64,000 nucleotides of DNA. Source: Rossellomorea sp. BNER (GTDB lineage Bacteria > Bacillota > Bacilli > Bacillales > Bacillaceae_B). Shown piece by piece: positions 1 through 11,000 of the stretch. A program made the translations under genes and the position numbers. How positions within the stretch are numbered: the first letter of the stretch is position 1; each line of letters begins with the position of its first letter. Location: NCBI GenBank assembly GCA_024213275.1, contig JANAVG010000009.1, forward strand, positions 62,001 through 126,000, in the 5' to 3' direction. The notes beneath the pieces are model-generated. The model was not told the origin of the DNA and made no database searches. It saw only the letters and a program-made list of their open reading frames with translations.

Positions 1-161
1 CGAAACTGAACAAAACAACCGCAATGAAGACACGTCGTATCCGCATATAGCGAAGGGCACGTAGAACAGATTTTCCATCTAGCTTGATACGTTCGATCAG
101 ATACTAGATCGGCTTCCAAAGAAAGTTGTTCTTCAATCAATTGCTGAACATTTTGTTGCAT
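1..161 (-). CDS. DUF6171-like small Cys-rich protein (partial, runs off the window)
   Basis: An open frame starts at ATG 161 and runs off the left edge, giving 53 residues with no stop. The visible part has a Gln/Glu-rich start, then a CSTC pair near residues 34-37 and a CLHCGC cluster near residues 46-51. This Cys spacing after an 'RW-x-IC-x-x-CP' segment is what I associate with DUF6171 proteins, small presumed zinc-ribbon proteins of Bacillaceae with no assigned function. It lies 16 bp after the araM stop and has an AAAGGGTG ribosome binding site, so it is probably the last gene of the abf2-araM unit. The family call is from memory; the frame and Cys pattern are visible. Confidence 0.6.
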   Translation of the reverse strand, partial: MQQNVQQLIEEQLSLEADLVSDRTYQARWKICSTCPSLYADTTCLHCGCFVQF

Positions 162-177
162 TGAAAGATGGCACCCT

Positions 178-1359
178 TTACAACTCAATGTTCTTACTCA
201 CAGGATAAAGAATTTCCTTAGACTTAGCCTGGTTGATTAAATATAATCCTGTGCAACGATCACGCAAACGAAAGGCTTCATTCAAGCTTTTTTGTACTAA
301 ATCGTCGTCAATCCCTAATTCATAAGGAGTCGCCGCTCCTCCAACCAATTGGAGCCATTGTGTCATTTGGTCCGGTTTATATAAATTATGGATTTCTTCC
401 GCTATTTGACCAGTGTTCGCACCAAACACATCCTCATCGTTAGCGTACGATTGATAAAGCTCCGTGATGACCGCAGTTGCTACCCCTACCTTCGCCCCGT
501 GTAAAACTTGGGGAGCATTCCTCTTTAGTAGATCCATTTCCCAATAATGAGATAAATGGTGTTCTCCTCCAGAAGCAGATCTAGAAAAGTTAAGCAGTAG
601 CATCACGAGCCCTGATTCAATCAACGCATACATCAATAAACGAATCCCTTCATCATCAGCTTGGGCAATTTCCTCTACATGATCGATACACATCTGTAAA
701 GAGTTACGGGTTAAATCCGCTGCTCGTTCAGAATAAGGCTCATCATTGATCCAATGGGAAATTTTCCAATCTAGGAGCGATGTGTTTTTTGCTAGAATAT
801 CTCCAAATCCTGCTGCTGTCATTTCCCGAGGAGCTTTCTTGATAATATCAATATCTGCAAAAACAGCGATCGGGGAAGCCGTTTGAATCGTCTGTTTAAA
901 GCCGCGTAAAATAAGGGGAGCCCCTTTCGATGTATAACCATCTACTGACGCTGCCGTAGGTACTGAAAGAAAAGGAATATCCATTTTATGACTGCAGAAC
1001 CGAGTAATATCATGAATCGTTCCTGTTCCTACAGCAATCAAAGCATTGGATTGCTGAGATGTTTCTACGAGAACTTGCACAATTGCATCTTCATCTGCGA
1101 GTACCTGGTCATGTTCATTCGACTTGATCAAAACGGCCTCTCCGACTATCTGATGTTTTTCAAGTTCATGAAAAAGTCTTTCTCCCGCTGCTTCCCAAGT
1201 ATTATCGTCGACAATAATAGTGGTGTGTCGAAACCCTTGCTCTCCTATATATGGTGTGATTGCTTGTAGAGCTCCTTTACGAACTTCAATATATGGAAGC
1301 TGTGAACGATCTTCATGAAGCTCTTTAGCTAACTGGTCAATCGCTTTAAAGTCTTTCAA
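178..1359 (-). CDS. araM: sn-glycerol-1-phosphate dehydrogenase AraM/EgsA
   Basis: This 393-residue protein matches the AraM/EgsA family of iron-alcohol-dehydrogenase-like enzymes, which reduce dihydroxyacetone phosphate to sn-glycerol 1-phosphate with NAD(P)H. The nucleotide-binding AVGTGTIHDITRF segment lies near residues 110-122, followed by the family-typical VPTAASVDGYTS and GFGDILAK segments; a later His in 'SGGEHHLSHYWE' is expected to bind the metal. The frame extends upstream to GTG 1374, but a GGAGG six bases before TTG 1359 favours TTG as the start. B. subtilis araM likewise sits in the ara operon, although its link to arabinose use is unclear. Here it follows abf2 by 66 bp and probably shares its AraR-controlled promoter. 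Confidence 0.9.
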   Translation of the reverse strand: MKDFKAIDQLAKELHEDRSQLPYIEVRKGALQAITPYIGEQGFRHTTIIVDDNTWEAAGERLFHELEKHQIVGEAVLIKSNEHDQVLADEDAIVQVLVETSQQSNALIAVGTGTIHDITRFCSHKMDIPFLSVPTAASVDGYTSKGAPLILRGFKQTIQTASPIAVFADIDIIKKAPREMTAAGFGDILAKNTSLLDWKISHWINDEPYSERAADLTRNSLQMCIDHVEEIAQADDEGIRLLMYALIESGLVMLLLNFSRSASGGEHHLSHYWEMDLLKRNAPQVLHGAKVGVATAVITELYQSYANDEDVFGANTGQIAEEIHNLYKPDQMTQWLQLVGGAATPYELGIDDDLVQKSLNEAFRLRDRCTGLYLINQAKSKEILYPVSKNIEL

Positions 1360-1425
1360 CCTATCCCTCCTCACTCTCTATTATTAATAAAGCCTATGGG
1401 AGAAGTTGTCTCATATTGATCTCTC

Positions 1426-2910
1426 TTAAGCTTTCAAAGATAGCATCACAACGGACATCGCAGGTAATTTCACAGTTAATCCTTCTTCCTTTGATTGAAA
1501 ATCTGTAAAATTCTCAGGTTTAACATTTTCAGGTTGTTCGAAAGTATTATGTTCATTCATTGCATGAGCTGTGAGAATGACTCCTGAGATATCCGAATAT
1601 GTTCCACCTCTAATATCAAGCTCAAGAGTCGCTTGTTCTTGTTTATCTAAATTACACAAGCTAATATTGACGGTTCCATCTTTAGATAGAGATGCAGAGG
1701 TATGGATCTGCGGGAAATTTTGTCCATCAAGGGCAATATGATCAGATTCAACCTTAATGGAAAGTTTCTCTGCGTCCTGGTGAACCTTATACATATCGAA
1801 GACGTGATAGGTTGGCGTCAGAATCATGTTTTCTCCTTCTGTCAAAACCATAGCTTGCAAGACATTTACCGTTTGAGCGATGTTCGCCATTTGAACTCGG
1901 TCAGAATGGTTATTGAAAATATTCAATGATACGCCAGCAACTAGAGCATCACGAATGGTATTCTGTTGGTATAGGAAACCAGGGTTTGTTCCTGGTTCAA
2001 CATCAAACCATGTCCCCCACTCATCAACGATCAGCCCGATTCGTTTCTCCGGATCATACTTATCCATAATCGTTGCATGTTTTTTAATAAGCTCTTCAAT
2101 ATAAAGCGCCTTCAGCATCGTGATATCCCATTCACTTTCCTCAAAGTTGAGAGCTGAACCTTTTCCTTTCCAAAAATCTCCTGGGATTGTGTAATAGTGG
2201 AGACTAAGTCCATCCATGAATTGTGCAGCCTCGCCCATCAGAACTTCTGTCCATGTATAGTCATCGATATTGGCTCCACCTGCGATTTTGTAAATTTGAT
2301 TACCCCCGTAATTTCTAACGTACGTTTGATAACGGCGGTACAAATCAGCATAATATTGCGGCCGCATATTGCCTCCACAGCCCCAATTTTCATTTCCTAC
2401 CCCAAAATATTTCAATTTCCACGGATCTTCTTGACCATTTTCGACACGCCAATTTGCCATAGGGGATTCTCCATCAAATGTCATGTATTCCACCCACTCT
2501 GCCATTTCTTGCACTGTACCACTACCAACATTTCCACAAATATAAGGTTCAGCTTCTAACAGATCACAAAGCATCATGAATTCATGTGTTCCAAAATGGT
2601 TACTCTCTACAACACCACCCCAATGTGTATTGACCATTCGCTTGCGGTCACCCCGTGGTCCTACACCATCTTTCCAATGATATTCATCTGCAAAACAACC
2701 TCCCGGCCAACGAAGCACAGGTATGTTAATCTTTCGAAGAGCTTCCAATACATCATTCCGGATTCCATTCGTATTTGGAATCGGTGAATCCTCGCCAACC
2801 CAAATCCCTTCATAAATACACCGACCTAAATGTTCAGCAAAATGGCCATAGATATTTTTATTGATTTTTCCTTCAGGAACATCTGTATTAAGGACAATTC
2901 TATTTCCCAT
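1426..2910 (-). CDS. abf2: GH51 alpha-L-arabinofuranosidase (second copy)
   Basis: This is a 494-residue glycoside hydrolase of family 51 with no signal peptide, so it should act in the cytoplasm and release L-arabinose from imported arabino-oligosaccharides. The (beta/alpha)8 catalytic domain covers roughly residues 1-330. The acid/base Glu is in the GVGNENWG motif and the nucleophile Glu in [10 protein letters not shown]; the C-terminal quarter is the usual beta-sandwich. It is clearly diverged from the abfA product at 5720-7231. B. subtilis also carries two GH51 enzymes, AbfA and Abf2, which differ in preference for linear or branched arabinan. It has its own promoter with an AraR operator, a good AGAGGTGAT ribosome binding site, and araM downstream. 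Confidence 0.92.
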   Translation of the reverse strand: MGNRIVLNTDVPEGKINKNIYGHFAEHLGRCIYEGIWVGEDSPIPNTNGIRNDVLEALRKINIPVLRWPGGCFADEYHWKDGVGPRGDRKRMVNTHWGGVVESNHFGTHEFMMLCDLLEAEPYICGNVGSGTVQEMAEWVEYMTFDGESPMANWRVENGQEDPWKLKYFGVGNENWGCGGNMRPQYYADLYRRYQTYVRNYGGNQIYKIAGGANIDDYTWTEVLMGEAAQFMDGLSLHYYTIPGDFWKGKGSALNFEESEWDITMLKALYIEELIKKHATIMDKYDPEKRIGLIVDEWGTWFDVEPGTNPGFLYQQNTIRDALVAGVSLNIFNNHSDRVQMANIAQTVNVLQAMVLTEGENMILTPTYHVFDMYKVHQDAEKLSIKVESDHIALDGQNFPQIHTSASLSKDGTVNISLCNLDKQEQATLELDIRGGTYSDISGVILTAHAMNEHNTFEQPENVKPENFTDFQSKEEGLTVKLPAMSVVMLSLKA

Positions 2911-3017
2911 TCAATCACCTCTAAATAATATTCATTTTGTTTTAAGGACAATAAACGGAGCCTGCCACCCTAACAACTCAACCGTATATGATACTGTTAT
3001 ATATTTTATAAATTATA

Positions 3018-3062
3018 ACTTGTACGTATATATAGATTAAAAGAGCTCCGAATCTTTGTCAA
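3018..3062 (-). promoter_or_regulatory. abf2-araM promoter with AraR operator
   Basis: On the minus strand a TTGACA box (3057-3062) and TAATCT (3034-3039) are 17 bp apart, a near-ideal sigma-A promoter. Immediately downstream, over the expected start point, lies ACTTGTACGTATATAT (3018-3033), which resembles the B. subtilis AraR operator. The reverse complement of the same 16-mer occurs at 14955-14970. Repressor binding there would block initiation of abf2-araM. Confidence 0.78.
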
Positions 3063-3080
3063 TGGATTTTAGAAAATTCC

Positions 3081-3129
3081 AAAAAAACTACCTGGATCTT
3101 TTCTAAAATAAAAGTCCGGTAGTTTTTTT
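3081..3129. terminator. bidirectional intrinsic terminator between DUF624 gene and abf2
   Basis: AAAAAAACTACC at 3081-3092 pairs with GGTAGTTTTTTT at 3118-3129, giving a stem with A-runs and T-runs on both sides. It lies just after the DUF624 stop on the minus strand and separates that gene from the abf2 promoter. Confidence 0.8.
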
Positions 3130-3132
3130 AAA

Positions 3133-3756
3133 TCAATGATTTTTATTAGACGGGATTTTTATAAACACTTGTAGCGCCAGCCACATCCACCCAATGAATA
3201 GGAAAGTAAAGGAAAAGAACGGAAATAACGAGGGAAGCATAAGTGAATAATAACCGATAGCAAACCATAGTACAGCCATCCCGAAAGATATATATATTTT
3301 AGTTAACCCTATGATGACTGCATTTTTTATCTGCTGGCTAAGTTTAGCTTTATAATGGACAATCAGCGGAAAAATCCAGAGGACGATTAATCCATAAAAA
3401 AATAATACTCCATAAAAAGCAAACGGAATGATAAATAACACTTCACCCTCGGCTGACTTAAGAATTTGATAGTTGAGGTAAAGAATCCCCCCCACGATCG
3501 ATAATCCAAGTCCTACCCCGTTGGTGAGCTTCCACTCATTTCGGTATAAGTGCCAAAAAGTCTTCCATACTGGAAGAGTCCTATTTCCTTTCAACCATTT
3601 TCTTGTAACTCCAAGACAGGCAGTCAAAGCCGGAAAGAGGCCCAGTAGAAAAAAACCCGCAAGTGTTCCAATGATAAATAATAAATTTAACCAGGCCAGA
3701 CGTGCCACCCAGCTCAATAAATGATCGATTGATGTAACCATTCCACTAGCTTTCAT
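3133..3756 (-). CDS. YesL/DUF624-family membrane protein
   Basis: This 207-residue protein has about five hydrophobic segments and the DUF624 (YesL-like) layout, including an early 'LAWLNLLFIIGTLAGFFLLG' helix and the 'FPALTACLGVTRKWLKG' loop. DUF624 genes usually sit beside carbohydrate ABC transporter genes, as here after araQ, but no molecular role is established. The frame is open to 3792; ATG 3756 is preferred because AAAGGTGGG lies about 10 bases before it. A TATAAT-like box upstream (rc of about 3800-3806) and a GC-rich hairpin between araQ and this gene suggest it may be partly uncoupled from the ABC operon. Confidence 0.8.
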   Translation of the reverse strand: MKASGMVTSIDHLLSWVARLAWLNLLFIIGTLAGFFLLGLFPALTACLGVTRKWLKGNRTLPVWKTFWHLYRNEWKLTNGVGLGLSIVGGILYLNYQILKSAEGEVLFIIPFAFYGVLFFYGLIVLWIFPLIVHYKAKLSQQIKNAVIIGLTKIYISFGMAVLWFAIGYYSLMLPSLFPFFSFTFLFIGWMWLALQVFIKIPSNKNH

Positions 3757-3825
3757 TGCAAAAAACCCACCTTTTTGACAACTGATACCCAAATATATTA
3801 TACAAAAATGAATAGAGGAAATAAC

Positions 3826-3848
3826 CGGGCCCCTGTATAGAGGGCCCG
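3826..3848 (-). terminator. GC-rich hairpin between araQ and DUF624 gene
   Basis: CGGGCCC at 3826-3832 and GGGCCCG at 3842-3848 form a 7-bp stem with a 9-base loop. On the minus strand it is followed by TTATTT, a weak tail, so it is probably a partial terminator or a processing/stability hairpin. Confidence 0.5.
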
Positions 3849-3855
3849 TAAAAGA

Positions 3856-4692
3856 TTACCCCTTTACTCCGCCAACCGTTAAGCCAGATACAAAGTACCG
3901 TTGGAAGAAGATGAATAATAAGATAATCGGAATGATGGTCATAACAGACCCCGCGATTAAGACATCATAGTTATTACCATAAGGTGTTAACAATGTTGCT
4001 AAACCAATAGGTAAAGTAAACATATCATTCGAGCGAAGAACTAATAATGGCCATAGGAAGTTATTCCAGCTCGCTAAGCCTTGCAATATCGCAATGGCCG
4101 CAAGAGAAGGCCCCATTAATGGCAGCATTATTCTAAAGAAAATACCATATTCCGTTGCGCCATCAATCCGTGCCGCATCCATAAGTTCTTTCGGCAACCC
4201 TAACGCATATTGTCTAAAGAAAAAGACAGCCACCGGCGCAACGATCATCGGGAGCACGACAGCAAAGTAAGTATTAATCAGTTGTGTATCAATCATCATT
4301 TGAAATAGAGGTAGCATCAAGATCTCAAATGGCACCATCAAGATGAACAAGACAAGGACAAAGAATAAATTACTACCTTTAAAGTCATACATAGCCAATG
4401 CATAGCCGACCATTGATGAAAAAATAAGCGATAGAACGATCGTAATCAGTGAGATGATTAAGCTATTCCCATACCATGCCCAATAATCTGCTGATTGGGT
4501 TAAGATATAGGTATAGTTATCGAAACTTAATTGTTCCACATCGATATTAAATGTAATTCCATTCCTCATCAGAACAGAGGAAGGCATAAAGGATGAGATG
4601 AATAAGCTGATAATGGGAAACAAGGCAATTAAAGAGATGATCACAAATGCGATATTGGCAAACCACTTGAGAGCCGTATTTTTCTTTTTCAT
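3856..4692 (-). CDS. araQ: arabino-oligosaccharide ABC transporter permease AraQ
   Basis: This 278-residue membrane protein is a CUT1-type sugar ABC permease of the MalG class. It has six hydrophobic segments and the cytoplasmic EAA-like loop 'ELMDAARIDGATEYGIFFRIMLP' near residues 180-200, which contacts the ATPase. With AraP and the lipoprotein AraN it should import arabinose oligomers. No ATPase gene is present; in B. subtilis a shared ATPase (MsmX) energises such importers, and that is likely here. The ATG abuts the araP stop exactly, so the two genes are translationally coupled. Confidence 0.92.
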   Translation of the reverse strand: MKKKNTALKWFANIAFVIISLIALFPIISLFISSFMPSSVLMRNGITFNIDVEQLSFDNYTYILTQSADYWAWYGNSLIISLITIVLSLIFSSMVGYALAMYDFKGSNLFFVLVLFILMVPFEILMLPLFQMMIDTQLINTYFAVVLPMIVAPVAVFFFRQYALGLPKELMDAARIDGATEYGIFFRIMLPLMGPSLAAIAILQGLASWNNFLWPLLVLRSNDMFTLPIGLATLLTPYGNNYDVLIAGSVMTIIPIILLFIFFQRYFVSGLTVGGVKG

Positions 4693-5637
4693 TTAAGCTT
4701 CCCCCTTCTTGAAGGCACCTGTCATGATAAGGTAGATGAAGCTGACGACAAAGATGATCAACATCAACACAACGCCAATGGCTGCACCGAATCCCATATC
4801 GTTTTGTTGAATTCCTTGCTGGTAAATGTACCCTACTACGGACAAACCGATGTTCCCTGGTGAGCCAGCTTCCCAGAAAACAAAACTTTCCTCAAACATT
4901 CGAAATCCATTGATGATCGTAATTGTACTCACAAAAATAATAATCGGTTTCAATTGCGGAAGAGTGATAAATAACAGCTTTTGAAAGCGTGATGCCCCGT
5001 CAATTTCAGCAGCTTCGTACAATTCATCAGGGATATTTTGAAGCGCTGCCAAAAAGTAAAGCAAGTTTACTCCAATCCAACGCCACGATGCTAATAATAC
5101 CATTAATAACATTCCAGACCAGGCAGTAAAGCGCCAATTGACTGGATCAAACCCAAGAAAACTGATCAATTGGTTCGCAGCGGCTGATTCTTGTTCCCCA
5201 AACATTAAACGAAAAATCATACCACCTACAATTGTGGATGTTAAAGCTGGAACAAACAGCGAAGCTCGAAAAAGGGTTTTAAATTTAACGATTTTTGAGT
5301 TTAAAAACACAGCAAGCATCATAGGAACAATCGTAAGGATCAATACAGTCAGGATGACATAGACGCTTGTATTCGATAAAGCTTTGTAAAAGGTTGCGTT
5401 CGGTACCCTTGTGTAATTTTGCATACCAATGAATTCAACTTGGCCAGGCAAAATACTTTGGAAACTCATTGTGATCCCCTGTATTGCAGGGTATAGCGTC
5501 AACACCAAAAATGAAAGAATAAATGGCGAAACAAAAATGTAAGGAACTACTTTTTTAGAATTTAAGATTCTTAATAATTTGCTTGGATCTTTTTGAGCCT
5601 TCGATTGCAGTTTTGTTCTGGTGTACACCGTTTTCAT
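4693..5637 (-). CDS. araP: arabino-oligosaccharide ABC transporter permease AraP
   Basis: This 314-residue protein is the MalF-class partner of AraQ. A cytoplasmic N-terminus is followed by six membrane segments and the EAA-like loop 'ELYEAAEIDGASRFQKLLFITLP' near residues 205-227. The expected role is one half of the membrane channel for imported arabino-oligosaccharides. It is preceded by GGAGGAGG and lies 82 bp downstream of abfA, giving the order abfA-araP-araQ, a rearranged version of the B. subtilis araNPQ-abfA order. Confidence 0.92.
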   Translation of the reverse strand: MKTVYTRTKLQSKAQKDPSKLLRILNSKKVVPYIFVSPFILSFLVLTLYPAIQGITMSFQSILPGQVEFIGMQNYTRVPNATFYKALSNTSVYVILTVLILTIVPMMLAVFLNSKIVKFKTLFRASLFVPALTSTIVGGMIFRLMFGEQESAAANQLISFLGFDPVNWRFTAWSGMLLMVLLASWRWIGVNLLYFLAALQNIPDELYEAAEIDGASRFQKLLFITLPQLKPIIIFVSTITIINGFRMFEESFVFWEAGSPGNIGLSVVGYIYQQGIQQNDMGFGAAIGVVLMLIIFVVSFIYLIMTGAFKKGEA

Positions 5638-5719
5638 AGGATCCTCCTCCTCAGTAACTAATCGAAGTGTTGGAGCTGTAGCTGCTTTTATTTTGATTGC
5701 ACAGAAACAACATTCGATC

Positions 5720-7307
<1,588 letters not shown>

Positions 7308-7379
7308 ATATCAAAGAGTTTTTTACCGAATAAAGGTTAATATACGAACATCTACATAACCAATCTACCAAAAAACTAA

Positions 7380-7435
7380 AGATGTACGTATAAGCTGTTA
7401 GTTAAAAGTATAGCTAACTATAGCGCTTTTTTCAA
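7380..7435 (-). promoter_or_regulatory. abfA promoter with AraR operator
   Basis: On the minus strand TTGAAA (7430-7435) and TATACT (7407-7412) are separated by 17 bp. Just downstream is the operator-like GCTTATACGTACATCT (rc of 7380-7395), matching the window's other AraR sites at about 13 of 16 positions. The promoter should drive abfA-araP-araQ. Confidence 0.75.
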
Positions 7436-7492
7436 TAAGTTTTTTATATTTTTAAGAATTATCTGAATTCAACTTAAGAATTGCCAGTAGAA

Positions 7493-7617
7493 CAAAAGGC
7501 GGAAGCGCCCCGTTTAGCCCCGACAAGCATAAGACGAGCCATGAAGGAAGTGTGAATTTCCCTTCATTCTTGGCTTGGCTTAGACTTCCGGGGCTTTAGC
7601 GCTGGAGCTAGATTAGG
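7493..7617. repeat. roughly 120-bp palindromic intergenic repeat
   Basis: The segment begins GGCGGAAGCGCC and ends GCGCTGGAGCTAG. Nested pairs AGCCCCG/CGGGGCT, an imperfect AAGACGAGCC/GGCTTGGCTT and GAAGG/CCTTC fold it into one long hairpin. I recognise this style of 'ggaagcgcc ... gcgctggagct' element as a common dispersed intergenic palindrome of Bacillaceae genomes. It occupies the gap between araN and the abfA promoter. No coding frame is supported. Confidence 0.65.
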
Positions 7618-7672
7618 ACAAACTAATTCAAAATTATCAACATATTATAATTTTTATAATTTCCTATACAAT

Positions 7673-7710
7673 AAAAAAGACAGGGAGGAAATACATCCCT
7701 CTCTGCCTTT
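7673..7710 (-). terminator. intrinsic terminator after araN
   Basis: On the minus strand the GGCAGAGAGGG arm (7696-7707) pairs with CCTCCCTGTC (7679-7689) and is followed by a run of T. It lies about 10 bp after the araN stop, so araN is transcribed separately from abfA-araPQ. Confidence 0.78.
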
Positions 7711-7719
7711 TCATTACAC

Positions 7720-9051
7720 TTATTTCATACCTCTAATTTTATCTGCTGCTGCCTTCAATGCTTCTTCAGGCGATTGAGTTTGTTGCCTCAATACGCTTTC
7801 AGCCACATTTGTATTATATTCCGTTGCAACATCAGGAGTATGCTCTGTTAAATGAATTTCATTGATTTCATCTTTTATTTCTAGAAGTGTGTCGAAAATT
7901 CCCGTACCGAAGTATTCATAGTACTTATTGTCTTCTCTTACCTCTTCACTTTCCCACACATCCCAGCGTGGTGGATCAAATCCTAACACCTTCCAAAGAT
8001 TGATATTTCCTTCTTTAGATAATTTCGTAAATGCCAAGAATTCTTTCGCAAGTTCTGCATGTTCCGTTTGATTGGTAACAACTGTTCCTGTTCCCCCCAT
8101 GCCAGCTGTACGGTCTCCACCTTCCTCCCATGCCGGAAGTGGGCGAATGGCCATCTTCCCTTTCAAATCGGGCATATTATCAAGGAACCGTCCCATGTAC
8201 CATAACGGAGCAAGAACTGTTGCTGCGTTCCCATCATTCATATAACCATAGTACTCTTCCGTTTGGTTCATACCTCCGGGAGTTAATTCAGCAATTTCAT
8301 GTTTATAAAGGACGTCTTGCAAAAATTGTAGGGTTTCTATATTTGCTTTATTATCTAATATAACCTCACCCTCTTCGTTAAAGAAGTCGGAACCACGTTG
8401 TGAAACCATTGGGAAGAAGTCCATTAAATAATCAGTAGTCCCCACATTCCACATAACCGCATCCGTGTTTTCAACCACTTTTTTTCCAGCTTCTACGAAG
8501 TCATCCCATGTTTGGATAGAATCAATATCTACCCCTGCTTGATCCATGATTTCTGTATTGTAGTACATTACTGTAGCTCCAACGTGTGTCGGCGCTCCAT
8601 AGTATTTCCCATCTTTAGCATACATTTCAAAACGTGAACTTACAGAATCTTCAAGGACTGGTTCTACATATTCGTTTAGGGGTAAGAGTTGTGGTTCTCC
8701 TTGCATATAATTAGCATATTTACTTTGCTCAATGTCGACAATGTCTGGAGCTCCTTTTCCAGCTTGTAAAGCCATCAGTAAATTATTATGCATTTGATCA
8801 TAAGGATACGTCTCAGCTACTAGTTTGATAGGACGTTCGGGATTTTCTTTATTCCATCGTTCAGCCGAATCTCTGAATAAATCTACGTGTTGGCCGACAA
8901 ATGTCCAGAAGGTCAATTCCGTAGCTCCTTCGATATCTCCTCCAATTACTTCCTCCTCTTGCGCTTCACTAGAGGCTTCATCCTTTCCTCCACATGCAAC
9001 CAATATTAGTGATAGTAGACCTAAAAGTAGAACTAACAAGCTTTTTTTCAC
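7720..9051 (-). CDS. araN: arabino-oligosaccharide-binding lipoprotein AraN
   Basis: This 443-residue extracellular solute-binding protein (family 1) starts with a lipoprotein signal peptide and lipobox LVAC, with the lipidated Cys at about residue 20 followed by an acidic linker. The mature region has the long two-lobed binding fold of CUT1 sugar receptors, including a 'LTFWTFVGQH' start and the 'TAGMGGTGTVVTNQT' segment. It should capture arabinose oligomers for AraPQ. The start is GTG 9051 behind AAAGGGGAAAG. Unlike in B. subtilis, araN is separated from araPQ by a terminator, a palindromic repeat and abfA; separate transcription would allow excess receptor over permease. Confidence 0.93.
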   Translation of the reverse strand: MKKSLLVLLLGLLSLILVACGGKDEASSEAQEEEVIGGDIEGATELTFWTFVGQHVDLFRDSAERWNKENPERPIKLVAETYPYDQMHNNLLMALQAGKGAPDIVDIEQSKYANYMQGEPQLLPLNEYVEPVLEDSVSSRFEMYAKDGKYYGAPTHVGATVMYYNTEIMDQAGVDIDSIQTWDDFVEAGKKVVENTDAVMWNVGTTDYLMDFFPMVSQRGSDFFNEEGEVILDNKANIETLQFLQDVLYKHEIAELTPGGMNQTEEYYGYMNDGNAATVLAPLWYMGRFLDNMPDLKGKMAIRPLPAWEEGGDRTAGMGGTGTVVTNQTEHAELAKEFLAFTKLSKEGNINLWKVLGFDPPRWDVWESEEVREDNKYYEYFGTGIFDTLLEIKDEINEIHLTEHTPDVATEYNTNVAESVLRQQTQSPEEALKAAADKIRGMK

Positions 9052-9232
9052 AATACTTTCCCCTTTCTAGAATAAAGAGATTTTAATAACTTCCTTCAGT
9101 AACAAATACTGCCCTGTAGAAAGCAGCTTCTAATCTGCCTATATAAAAGATTCCAAAATTCAAAGAATGAGAGCGCATACATAGCAGACTAAAAATACTA
9201 TTTCTGTTAATGAATAGATTGGGTTAAATAGA

Positions 9233-9261
9233 ATGATATCAATCAATCTTAAATTGGTCAA
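9233..9261 (-). promoter_or_regulatory. araN promoter
   Basis: On the minus strand TTGACC (9256-9261) and TATCAT (9233-9238) are 17 bp apart. The predicted start near 9226 leaves a leader of about 175 bases before araN. The AraR operator at 9287-9302 lies upstream of the -35 box rather than over the start. Confidence 0.6.
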
Positions 9262-9286
9262 TAAGTTTTTTGATAATTCAGAACTA

Positions 9287-9302
9287 ACTTATACGTATAT
9301 AT
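9287..9302. promoter_or_regulatory. AraR operator upstream of araN
   Basis: ACTTATACGTATATAT differs from the abf2 operator at one position. It is the only such site in the araA-araN gap, so it most likely controls araN. Confidence 0.7.
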
Positions 9303-9393
9303 GAATTCAGATAGTTTAAACCACTCATTACTCTCTAACTGTCATCGTAAGGTATATTTTCTTTATTAATCACAAGAGTCATAGAATAGAAGA

Positions 9394-9510
9394 GACTATC
9401 CAAAAACCCAGGTGTCAGGAACCACAACTTCAATATATAGAAGAAAACCTCAAGGCACCTTCCATATATGAATAATCATAGTGGCTCCGGCCCCCTTATG
9501 GACAATCCCT
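9394..9510. repeat. MITE-like inverted-repeat element, copy A
   Basis: This roughly 117-bp segment is homologous to 13594-13710 and, inverted, to 33362-33482. The shared core is 'GGAACCACAACTTCAATA' near one end and a 'GTGGCTCCGG' block near the other. Its ends (GACTATCC / GGACAATCCC) are more degenerate than in the other copies. It ends 5 bp from the araA stop codon, so its hairpin may serve as the 3' end of araDBA. Confidence 0.75.
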
Positions 9511-9515
9511 TTGAC

Positions 9516-11000
9516 TTAACCCCAGATAGCTTGATTCCATTTCAACTCATTACGGAACTGCCTTATTTTTAAATCTTTATCAATAACAACACACTCAATT
9601 TTCGCCATTTCAGTAAAATCATAAAGTTGATCGGTAGTCACATGGAACGAAAATACTGTGTGATGGGCTCCCCCTGCATGAATCCATGCCTCTGTCGCTT
9701 CCGATAAGGACGGTTTTGGTTCCCAGATCACCTTTGCCACTGGTAAATGAGGTGTTTCGACTTCTGGCTGATGTGCTTGCAGTTCATTAATGATCATTCG
9801 ATAACGTCCGCCCATTTCCACAAGCGACACATTAATCCCTTCCCCTCCTTGACCATCAAAAACAAGTCGAGCTGGAGCTTCACGATCACCCATAGATAAG
9901 GGGTGAACTACAATTCTCGGTTTTGTAGCTGAAACGGTAGGACAGATTTCTAACATATGTGATCCTAATATCATTTCTTTCCCTTTTTCTAGATGGTACG
10001 TATAATCTTCCATAAATGAGGTACCTTCATTGTTTGCTATGATTTTCATCATCCGAAGCAAGGCGGCTGTTTTCCAATCGCCTTCTCCTGCAAAACCGTA
10101 TCCCTCGGCCATTAAACGTTGAACAGCTAAACCAGGTAATTGCTTCATCCCATGAAGATCTTCAAAATTAGTAGTAAAAGCATTATAATTTCTCGAGTTC
10201 AAAAAAGACTTCAAGCCGATTTCTATACGTGCTTGTTCTTTAATGGAACCTTGCACTTCACCCTCGTGCTCCGCTTCTTCTGGGAGGTCATATAACTGTT
10301 GGTACTCACGAAATAATTCATCCACTTCCTGGTCTGTTATTCCTTCCATTTCCTCTACTAAATCACCGATTCCATAATAATCAACCGTCCAACCGAATTT
10401 CATTTGGGCTTCTACCTTATCACCATCTGTAACGGCTACGTTACGCATATTATCCCCAAACCGGGCTACACGGATGCTCGTTCCCTCGGTAAAAGCAACA
10501 GCCGTTTTCATCCATCCCGATACCTTCTCAATGACGGATTCGTCTTGCCAATGACCAACAACAACCTTCCGAGCGATATTCATCCGTGAAACCATAAAGC
10601 CATACTCTCGATCCCCATGAGCGGATTGATTCAAATTCATAAAGTCCATATCAATAGATTCCCAAGGGATTTTCCTATTATATTGCGTATGCAAATGAAG
10701 CAATGGCTTCTGCAACGCCTTCAATCCAGCAATCCACATTTTAGCTGGTGAAAATGTATGCATCCATGTTATCAGCCCTGCACATTTTTCATCAGCATTT
10801 GCTTCGACCATTATTTTATGGATGTCCTTCGAAGTAGTTAAAACAGATTTAAACATAATCGGGTAAGATAAATCGCCCTGCTCATTCATTTGATCAACCA
10901 TTTCTTTAGAATGACTCCCGACTTCTTTTAAGGCATCATCCCCATACAAATGCTGACTCCCGGTTACAAACCAAAATTCATAAGGTTTAGTGTTCAACAT
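9516..11000 (-). CDS. araA: L-arabinose isomerase AraA
   Basis: This 494-residue cytosolic enzyme converts L-arabinose to L-ribulose using Mn2+. It shows the family start '[16 protein letters not shown]', the '[16 protein letters not shown]' segment and the conserved Glu/His metal ligands around '[15 protein letters not shown]', '[11 protein letters not shown]' and 'GSHMLEICP'. The frame opens at 11027, but ATG 11000 follows an AGGGGAG site and matches family N-termini. It overlaps the end of araB by 14 bp, so translation is coupled. Confidence 0.96.
   Translation of the reverse strand: MLNTKPYEFWFVTGSQHLYGDDALKEVGSHSKEMVDQMNEQGDLSYPIMFKSVLTTSKDIHKIMVEANADEKCAGLITWMHTFSPAKMWIAGLKALQKPLLHLHTQYNRKIPWESIDMDFMNLNQSAHGDREYGFMVSRMNIARKVVVGHWQDESVIEKVSGWMKTAVAFTEGTSIRVARFGDNMRNVAVTDGDKVEAQMKFGWTVDYYGIGDLVEEMEGITDQEVDELFREYQQLYDLPEEAEHEGEVQGSIKEQARIEIGLKSFLNSRNYNAFTTNFEDLHGMKQLPGLAVQRLMAEGYGFAGEGDWKTAALLRMMKIIANNEGTSFMEDYTYHLEKGKEMILGSHMLEICPTVSATKPRIVVHPLSMGDREAPARLVFDGQGGEGINVSLVEMGGRYRMIINELQAHQPEVETPHLPVAKVIWEPKPSLSEATEAWIHAGGAHHTVFSFHVTTDQLYDFTEMAKIECVVIDKDLKIRQFRNELKWNQAIWG

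Noticed and set aside
988..1269. 93-codon plus-strand frame inside araM
   Set aside because: It is antisense to a clearly conserved gene and has no ribosome binding site or protein-like composition.
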